In this document: positions 58,969-64,000 of the stretch, piece after piece
How positions within the stretch are numbered: the first letter of the stretch is position 1
Layout of the letters: each line of letters opens with the position of its first letter
NCBI GenBank assembly: GCA_020634625.1
Contig: JACKBJ010000010.1
Span: forward strand, 55,529 to 119,528
Direction: 5' to 3'
Source of the DNA: Caldilineae bacterium
GTDB taxonomy: Bacteria > Chloroflexota > Anaerolineae > Epilineales > Epilineaceae
Length of the DNA stretch: 64,000 nt
Program-made: the position numbers and the translations under genes
Notes under the pieces: model-generated
Database searches by the model: none
Told to the model about the DNA's origin: nothing
The model's input: the letters and a program-made list of their open reading frames with translations, nothing else

Positions 58969-59616
58969 TCAGCCGGCCACGAAGGCCTCCAGCCAGGTCA
59001 ACCAGGGCGCCAGGTCCCCCTTGAGCGCCGAAACCTCGAGGATCGGCACGCTCGGGTTCATCTGTCGGATGTCCTGCTCGAAGAAGGCCCGGTCGAAGGG
59101 CACGTAGGGCAGCAGATCGGACTTGGTCAGGACCAGGGCGTCGGCCGCCAGCACCAGCGGCGGGTGCTTGCCGGGCTTGTCGTCGCCCTCGGCCACGCTG
59201 AAGACGCCGACCTTGGCATGCTGGCCCAGATCCCAGCCGACCGGGCAGATCAGGTTGCCCACGTTCTCGATCACCAGCAGGTCCAACGCCGCCAGGTCCA
59301 GCGCCGCCAGACCCTTCTCGACGTGGTGCGCCTCGAGGTGGCAGCCGCCGGCGGTGTTGATCTGGACCACCTGGCTGGCGACGCGGGCGATGCGGTCGGC
59401 GTCGCGCCGGGTGGCCAGGTCCCCCACCAGCACGCCCACCCGCAGGGCCGAGGGCAGGGCCGGCAGGGTCGCCTCCAAGAGCGCGGTCTTGCCGCTGCCG
59501 GGCGAGCCGATGATGTCGAGCGTGCGGACGCCGGCCGCATCGAAGCGCTCGCGCAGCTGCGCGGCGACCTCGTCGTTGCCGCCGAGAACGGCCTCGATCA
59601 CCTCAACCTGGGTCAT
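58969..59616 (-). CDS. hypB: Hydrogenase nickel incorporation GTPase HypB
   Basis: The protein has 215 residues. The P-loop GSPGSGKT is at 37-44. INTAGGCHLEAHHV holds the conserved metal ligands C92 and H93, and VENVGNLICPVGWDLG (allowing for Ile at its first positions) the third, C124. LTKSDLLPY is the G4 motif. It uses GTP to help HypA place nickel in the hydrogenase large subunit. The His-rich nickel-storage N-terminus of some HypB proteins is absent, so it is a short, storage-free form. Its 5' end overlaps the hypA 3' end by 14 nt, and it is the last gene of the cluster. Confidence 0.95.
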   Translation of the reverse strand: MTQVEVIEAVLGGNDEVAAQLRERFDAAGVRTLDIIGSPGSGKTALLEATLPALPSALRVGVLVGDLATRRDADRIARVASQVVQINTAGGCHLEAHHVEKGLAALDLAALDLLVIENVGNLICPVGWDLGQHAKVGVFSVAEGDDKPGKHPPLVLAADALVLTKSDLLPYVPFDRAFFEQDIRQMNPSVPILEVSALKGDLAPWLTWLEAFVAG

Positions 59617-59950
59617 CGGTCTCCACCTCCATGCTCAGCAGGGTCAGCTCGAAGTCGCCCCGCGGCCGGCTGGGCAGCCCGCAAGCGCCGCAGGCATCCA
59701 GGGCCTCGTCGCTGGTCCAGGCGCCGCCGCAGCCGGCGCAGGCATGCCGCCAGGGCAGGCGCTCCAGCGCCAGCACCGAGCCGCGCTCGGGCTGGTCCTC
59801 GGTCAGGGCCCGCCAGGCCAGCGCCAGGGCCTCCGGATCGATCGCCTGGGCCGCGCCGGCGCGCAGCGACAGGCCCCGCAGCCGGCCGCCCGGCGGCAGG
59901 TGGCCGCGAACCTGGCCCAGCAGGTGCTCGGCGATCGAGAACTCATGCAT
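59603..59950 (-). CDS. hypA: Hydrogenase nickel insertion protein HypA
   Basis: This 115-residue protein begins MHEFSIAEHLL; His2 and Glu3 are the nickel ligands of the family. A zinc site is formed by C71, C74, C87 and C90 (CAGC and CGAC). It delivers nickel to the hydrogenase large subunit together with HypB. ATG 59950 is fixed by the need for His at position 2. It overlaps the protease gene by 8 nt and hypB by 14 nt, so the three are surely cotranscribed. Length is typical. Confidence 0.94.
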   Translation of the reverse strand: MHEFSIAEHLLGQVRGHLPPGGRLRGLSLRAGAAQAIDPEALALAWRALTEDQPERGSVLALERLPWRHACAGCGGAWTSDEALDACGACGLPSRPRGDFELTLLSMEVETDDPG

Positions 59951-60497
59951 CGCCGCGCTCCGATCGGATCTCGGGATGGAAGGCCGCCAGGCTGCAGGCG
60001 CGAGCGGTCCAGTCGAAGTCGGCCGCGGCGCAGACCTCGGTCGCCGCGGCCATGCCCTCCGGCCGCTCGAGCAGCGGGACGAGGAAGGCCAGAGCCGCCT
60101 CGAGGTTGGCCCGCGCCGGCGCCGACAGCTGCTCGCCGAAGGCGTCGAAGGCATGGCCGCGCAGCGCCAGCAGATAGGCCTCGGGCCGCGCGCCGTAGAT
60201 GCGCCGGGCCAGGCCCAGCACCATGGCCGGCTCGACGTAGTGGGTCGTGAAGTGGGTGTCGTCGCTGGGCGCGACCGCCGCGAAGGCAAAGGGCTCCGGA
60301 CCGACCAGGGCGGCATCGACGAAGACCACGAGGTCCTGGCCGACCAGGTCGGCGGCATGCTCGACCGCCAGCTGGAAGTCGCTGTCGACGGTCAACCCGG
60401 GCAGGCCCAGGCCGGCCACCGCCTCGGCGAGGGCCGGCCCCAGCCCGTCGTCCCCCCGGCCCGGGTTGCCGAAGCCGAGCAGCAGGACGCGCTTCAT
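59943..60497 (-). CDS. hoxW: Hydrogenase maturation protease (HoxW-like)
   Basis: This 184-residue protein opens MKRVLLLGFGNPGRGDDGLG, the nickel-sensing start of the HybD/HycI/HoxW peptidase family; the first acidic ligand lies in RGDDG. A second is in TVDSDFQLAVEHAADL, and the His in THYVEPAMVL is the likely third. It removes the C-terminal tail of the large subunit after nickel insertion. It overlaps hoxH by 4 nt, the natural partner. The name HoxW is given because of the hydrogenase type; sequence alone would allow a sister protease. Confidence 0.85.
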   Translation of the reverse strand: MKRVLLLGFGNPGRGDDGLGPALAEAVAGLGLPGLTVDSDFQLAVEHAADLVGQDLVVFVDAALVGPEPFAFAAVAPSDDTHFTTHYVEPAMVLGLARRIYGARPEAYLLALRGHAFDAFGEQLSAPARANLEAALAFLVPLLERPEGMAAATEVCAAADFDWTARACSLAAFHPEIRSERGDA

Positions 60498-61954
60498 GCC
60501 TCGCAACCCTTGACCCGCTCGTCCAGCAGCGCGCCGGCCGCGTCGTAGAGCTTGACCACCAGGGGCATCTGCCCCACGGCGTGGGTGGCGCAGCTCAGGC
60601 AGGGATCGTAGGCCCGCACGGCTACCTCGATGTGGTTCAGCAGGCCCTCGCTGATCTCGGGCACGCCGTCGATGAACTCGCGGGCCACGTCGGTCACGGC
60701 CCGGTTCATGCCGGTGTTGTTGTGGGTGGTCGAGACGATCAGGTTGCACATCGTCACCTGGTCGTCGGCGTTGACCTTGTAGTGGTGGATCAGCGTGCCC
60801 CGCGGCGCCTCGATGATGCCCACGCCCTCCTCGCGCCGGTCGCCGCGGGTCACGCGGTCGGCGCCCTGCAGGTCGGGGTCGTGCAGCAGCTCGCCGATCT
60901 TCTCGACGGCATGCAGCAGCTCGATCATGCGCGCCCAGTGATAGGCCAGGCTCATCGGGTTGGGCTTGCCGCCGGTCAGGGCCTTGAAGGTCTGGCGCTC
61001 GGCCTCGGCCAGCGGCGTGTCGATGCGGTCGCAGGCGTTGACCCGCGCCAGCGGGCCGACGCGGTACCAGCCCTTCTCCGCGCCGATCGACTTGATGAAG
61101 GGGAACTTCATGTAGGACCAGTCCTTGACCTCCTCGAGCAGCACGTCGCGGTAGCGCTGGTCGTCGACCTGGTCGAAGATCGGCTCGCCGGCGGCGTCGA
61201 TGGCGCGCAGCTGGCCGTCGTAGAGGTCCATCGCGCCGTCCTCGCGCACCAGCGTGAGGAAGTTGGAGTCGAAGTTGCCGAAACGGCCGGCCAGCTCCAG
61301 GTTGGCCTCGGTGTAGTCCCGGGCGATCTTCAGCGCGCCCTTGGCCCATTCGGTCATCTGGGCCAGATCCTTCAGGAAGCCGTCGCGCTCCTCGATCGAC
61401 AGGTTCTTGTTGATGCCGCCCGGGATGGCGCCGGTGCCGTGGACCTTCTTGCCGGCGGTGGCCTTGATGATCTCCTGGCCGTACTTGCGCATCATCACGC
61501 CCTGCACGGCCAGCTCCGGGTAGCGGTCGGCCACGGCCAGCACGTTGCGCAGGGCCGGGTCGGCGTCGAAGCCGAAGAGCAGGTCGGGCGAGCAGAGGTG
61601 GAAGAAGTGCAGCGCGTGGCTCTGGAACATCTGGCCGTAGTGCATCAGGCGCCGCATCTTCTCGGCCGTCGGGGGCAGCTGGTCGGCGCCGACGATGACG
61701 TCCAGCGCCTTGGCCGCCGCCAGGTGGTGGCTGACCGGGCAGATGCCGCAGAGGCGCTGGACCAGGACCGGCATCTCCCAGTAGGGCCGGCCCTGGACGT
61801 AGCGCTCGAAGCCGCGGAACTCGACGATGTGCAGACGGGCCTGCGTGACGTGGTTGGCCTCGTCCAGCAGGATCGAGACCTTGCCGTGGCCCTCGACACG
61901 GGTCACCGGCTCGATCACGACGCGCTTGGTGGCGGTTGGGCTGGCGGTGCTCAT
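60494..61954 (-). CDS. hoxH: NAD-linked [NiFe] hydrogenase large subunit
   Basis: The protein has 486 residues. The N-terminal motif is RVEGHGKV, then LCGICPVSHHLAAAKA with nickel ligands C69 and C72. The C-terminal motif is DPCLSCATHAVG with C452 and C455; cleavage is expected after H458, removing a tail of 28 residues. The ending GQMPLVVKLYDA is typical of group 3 (cytoplasmic, NAD(P)-linked) enzymes and close to HoxH. It makes or consumes H2 at the Ni-Fe site and passes electrons to HoxY. The gene lies 21 nt after hoxY and overlaps the protease gene. Confidence 0.96.
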   Translation of the reverse strand: MSTASPTATKRVVIEPVTRVEGHGKVSILLDEANHVTQARLHIVEFRGFERYVQGRPYWEMPVLVQRLCGICPVSHHLAAAKALDVIVGADQLPPTAEKMRRLMHYGQMFQSHALHFFHLCSPDLLFGFDADPALRNVLAVADRYPELAVQGVMMRKYGQEIIKATAGKKVHGTGAIPGGINKNLSIEERDGFLKDLAQMTEWAKGALKIARDYTEANLELAGRFGNFDSNFLTLVREDGAMDLYDGQLRAIDAAGEPIFDQVDDQRYRDVLLEEVKDWSYMKFPFIKSIGAEKGWYRVGPLARVNACDRIDTPLAEAERQTFKALTGGKPNPMSLAYHWARMIELLHAVEKIGELLHDPDLQGADRVTRGDRREEGVGIIEAPRGTLIHHYKVNADDQVTMCNLIVSTTHNNTGMNRAVTDVAREFIDGVPEISEGLLNHIEVAVRAYDPCLSCATHAVGQMPLVVKLYDAAGALLDERVKGCEA

Positions 61955-61975
61955 GGCTCGTCCTCGCTGGCTGGA

Positions 61976-62530
61976 TCAGTCGTACTTCAGGAGCGGATAG
62001 GGCAGCTCGACCGGCTTGTCGGTGAGCAGGGCGACCAAGGCCGCCCAGAGCGTGTCGGCCGAAGGCGGGCAGCCGGGCAGGTGGTAGTCCATCTTGACCA
62101 CCTCGTGACAGGGGTAGACCCGGTCGAGGATCAGCGGCAGCTCGGCGTCGCCGGGGATCTTGCCGCTCGGGTTGTAGACCGTCGGGCCGTCGAGATAGGC
62201 CTCGGCGAAGCAGGCCTCCAGCGGCACCGTGTTGCGCATGGCCGGGATGCCGCCCATCGTGGCGCAGTCGCCGACCGAGATCAGCAGGTCGCAGTGCTTG
62301 CGGAAGTCGCGCAGGGTCTCGACGTTCTCCTCGTTGCAGCAGCCGCCCTCGATCAAGCCGATGGCGCAGCGGCGGTCGCCGAAGGTCTTGAAGTCGTTGA
62401 TCGGGCTGCGGTCGAACTCGACCAGCTCGGCCAGCTGCAGGATGCGGCGGTCGATGTCCAGGAGGGACATGTGGCAGCCGAAGCAGCCGGCCAGCGAGGT
62501 CGTGGCGATGCGGGGCTTGCTCGCGCTCAT
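61976..62530 (-). CDS. hoxY: NAD-linked [NiFe] hydrogenase small subunit
   Basis: This 184-residue protein lacks a signal peptide. Its proximal [4Fe-4S] cysteines are in AGCFGCHMSLLD (C16 and C19), VGDCATMGGIPAMRN and LPGCPPSADTLW. EGGCCNEENVE is also a family mark. It carries electrons from HoxH to the HoxFU diaphorase. The short length, without the C-terminal cluster domain of uptake hydrogenases, is typical of HoxY. It overlaps hoxU by 4 nt (ATGA). Confidence 0.95.
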   Translation of the reverse strand: MSASKPRIATTSLAGCFGCHMSLLDIDRRILQLAELVEFDRSPINDFKTFGDRRCAIGLIEGGCCNEENVETLRDFRKHCDLLISVGDCATMGGIPAMRNTVPLEACFAEAYLDGPTVYNPSGKIPGDAELPLILDRVYPCHEVVKMDYHLPGCPPSADTLWAALVALLTDKPVELPYPLLKYD

Positions 62531-63273
62531 GACGCGCCTCCCGTGGGGGCGGCGGCGCGGGGCCGTCGCCGCGCCTCCAGGTCCGATCCGATCGGCTCGA
62601 GGTCGTAGGTCCGGCGTCCGATCGGCACCTTGAAGCCGACGCGCTTCTTGAGGATGGCGCCCACCGGACAGACGTCGATCGCCTCGTCGGTCACGTCGAC
62701 CACGGTGTCGCTCAGGCGGGCCTCGGCGTTGACGGCGATGCGCCGCCCCCGACCGCGCCCGACGAAGTCGAAACAGCCCTTGCCGTCCAGGTCGCGCGAG
62801 GCGCGCACGCAGCGGGCGCAGAGGATGCAGCGGTTCATGTCCAGGAAGATATCCGGATGCGAGGCATCCAAGCGGCGCTCGGGGAACTGGTAGTCGTGTC
62901 GCGGGGCGCTGATGCCCAGGCGATAGGCGATGGCCTGCAGCTCGCAGTTGCCGCTCTTCTCGCAGAACATGCAGAAGTGGTTGCCCTCGACGAAGAGCAT
63001 CTCGATCAGCGATCGCCGCAGGTCCAGCAGCTCCTCGGAGTCGTTCTCGATGGTCATCTTGGGCGTCACGGGCTGGGTGCAGGCCGAGACGAATCGGCCG
63101 TCGGCCTTGACCGTGCAGACCCGGCAGCTGCCGAAGGGCACCAGGCCCCGGAGGTAGCACAGGTGCGGGACGTAGATCCCGGCGTCGTGGGCCGCCTCCA
63201 TGATCGTCTGGCCCTCCCAAGCGGTCAGGGTCCGGCCGTCGATGGTGATGCTGTACTGTTCCATGTGCTCCAT
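62527..63273 (-). CDS. hoxU: Hydrogenase diaphorase iron-sulfur subunit
   Basis: The protein has 248 residues. A [2Fe-2S] ferredoxin domain uses C39, C50, C53 and C65 (HLCYLRGLVPFGSCRVC). The His-Cys3 [4Fe-4S] site is H99, C101, C104 and C110 (NHFCMFCEKSGNC). A further [4Fe-4S] site is formed by CILCARC (C149-C155) and CP at 202. This is the NuoG/HoxU N-terminal arrangement that carries electrons between HoxF and HoxY. ATG 63273 has GGAAGGG 7 nt upstream; ATG 63264 is the alternative. It starts 13 nt after hoxF. Confidence 0.94.
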   Translation of the reverse strand: MEHMEQYSITIDGRTLTAWEGQTIMEAAHDAGIYVPHLCYLRGLVPFGSCRVCTVKADGRFVSACTQPVTPKMTIENDSEELLDLRRSLIEMLFVEGNHFCMFCEKSGNCELQAIAYRLGISAPRHDYQFPERRLDASHPDIFLDMNRCILCARCVRASRDLDGKGCFDFVGRGRGRRIAVNAEARLSDTVVDVTDEAIDVCPVGAILKKRVGFKVPIGRRTYDLEPIGSDLEARRRPRAAAPTGGAS

Positions 63274-63286
63274 GGCTGCACCCTTC

Positions 63287-64000
63287 CTAGGTCGTGGGGA
63301 GGCTGGGCGCGGCGTGCACCGAGCGCCGGCCGACCAGCGATTCCGACGGAGCCAGCGCCCGCTCGAGGTCGAAGGCCGGGCGGAAGCCGTCCGGATCGGT
63401 CCGGACCGCCGCCGCGAAGACCTCGGGGAAGGCCTCGAGCGTGCTCAGCACGGGGTTGGCCGCGCTGACGCCCAGGCCGCAGCGGCTGGCCTGCCGCATC
63501 TGCGCGCCCAGGGCCCGCAGGTAGTCCAGGTCGGCCGGCTCGCCCCGGCCCGCGACGATCCGCGCCACCCGCTCGCGGATGAGCGTACAGCCCACCCGGC
63601 AGGGGGTGCAGTAGCCGCAGGTCTCCTCCTCGAAGAACTCGCTGAAGGCCAGCACGGCCTCGAGCAGGTCGCGATGCGGGCCAAAGATCATGATCGAGCC
63701 GCCGGTGGCCAGGTCCTCGAAGGCGATGCGCCGACCGAAGTCGCGGGCCGCGACCATGCGGCCCGAGGGTCCGCCGACCAGCACCGCCTTGGCCCACTTG
63801 CCGCCCACCTGCTCGAGCAGCTCGGCCAGGCTGACGCCGAAGGGCAGCTCGTAGACGCCCGGCCGGGTGCAGTCGCCCGACACGCTCAGCAGCTTGGTGC
63901 CGGCGCTCTCGGCCGTGCCGATCGCGGCGAAGGCCGCGGCGCCGTGCTGCAGGATCCAGGCCACCTTGCAGTAGGTCTCGACGTTGTTCACCGCGGTCGG
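63287..64000 (-). CDS. hoxF: Hydrogenase NADH-binding diaphorase subunit, C-terminal part
   Basis: About 237 residues are present and the 5' part lies beyond the window. The visible start PTAVNNVETYCKVAWIL is the end of the NADH-dehydrogenase 51-kDa core. An SLBB domain (GTKLLSVSGDCTRPGVYELP) and a helical [4Fe-4S] domain with EETCGYCTPCRVG and a later Cys (SRCGLG) follow. HoxF binds FMN and NAD(P) and exchanges electrons with HoxU. The chain ends after RRSVHAAPSLPTT without the long C-terminal extension of NuoF-type fusions. Whether a HoxE gene precedes it cannot be seen. Confidence 0.92.
   Translation of the reverse strand, partial: PTAVNNVETYCKVAWILQHGAAAFAAIGTAESAGTKLLSVSGDCTRPGVYELPFGVSLAELLEQVGGKWAKAVLVGGPSGRMVAARDFGRRIAFEDLATGGSIMIFGPHRDLLEAVLAFSEFFEEETCGYCTPCRVGCTLIRERVARIVAGRGEPADLDYLRALGAQMRQASRCGLGVSAANPVLSTLEAFPEVFAAAVRTDPDGFRPAFDLERALAPSESLVGRRSVHAAPSLPTT

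Overview
The window is a very GC-rich bacterial chromosome segment packed with genes on both strands. The best guess is a member of the Chloroflexota (Anaerolineae or a relative). This is inferred from several traits seen together: large secreted proteins with very long Thr-Pro linkers, an ECF sigma factor coupled to a DUF5667-type membrane protein, a SurA-like foldase behind rpsF-ssb-rpsR, a GlyRS whose alpha and beta parts form one chain, and a bidirectional NAD-linked [NiFe] hydrogenase. No phage, insertion sequence, CRISPR array, rRNA or tRNA was recognised.

Layout, left to right. 1-123: tail of a formylglycine-generating-enzyme-like protein. 193-3366: rpsF-ssb-rpsR plus a foldase with two long acidic repeat tracts, with a clear promoter and a strong terminator. 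3489-6211 (minus): a Cys/Met-metabolism PLP enzyme and a beta-CASP metallo-beta-lactamase. 6329-8590: a Zn/Cd/Pb-type P1B ATPase. 8645-12785: an M20 peptidase, an ECF sigma factor and a DUF5667 protein, translationally coupled. 12943-16603: two secreted proteins (discoidin-like and BNR/sialidase-like). 16808-20270: an FmdB-like zinc ribbon, FdhD and an ABC-F ATPase. 20349-25917 (minus): two tandem paralogous secreted glycoside hydrolases with linkers of over 300 residues. 26114-30561: recO, fused glyQS and a YdeI-like gene. 30607-36679 (minus): a membrane HEAT-repeat protein and a 1482-residue secreted Kelch protein. 36961-39663: pyruvate phosphate dikinase. 39820-43976 (minus): an enoyl-CoA hydratase, a K-channel-like protein, a GIY-YIG protein, a HEAT-like protein and an alpha/beta hydrolase. 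44176-47301: a 39-residue ORF, a nucleotidyltransferase-like gene, an MFS transporter and a GNAT acetyltransferase. 47372-49817 (minus): a secreted protein, a D-threonine-aldolase-like enzyme and a 66-residue protein. 50214-53123: gcvP. 53219-56566 (minus): panB-panE-panC-panD, complete. 56890-58877: a CBS-pair protein and a secreted pectinacetylesterase-like protein. 58969-64000 (minus): hoxF(partial)-hoxU-hoxY-hoxH-protease-hypA-hypB, running off the right edge.

The genes suggest a heterotroph that exports carbohydrate-active and adhesive proteins and interconverts pyruvate and PEP with PPDK. It cleaves glycine, makes its own pantothenate, and balances NAD(P)H with a group 3d-like hydrogenase. 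The most useful regulatory observation is an intrinsic terminator with a real U-tract in the leader of panB, preceded by other hairpins. This is an attenuator-like arrangement at a pantothenate operon. Several promoters have their -10 box only 6-11 nt before the start codon, so leaderless or near-leaderless transcripts are likely. Other points of interest are a parvulin domain split by an acidic 6-residue repeat, a short aromatic-Leu/Phe-Pro motif near the ends of several secreted proteins, and an unnamed domain present three times in the Kelch protein.
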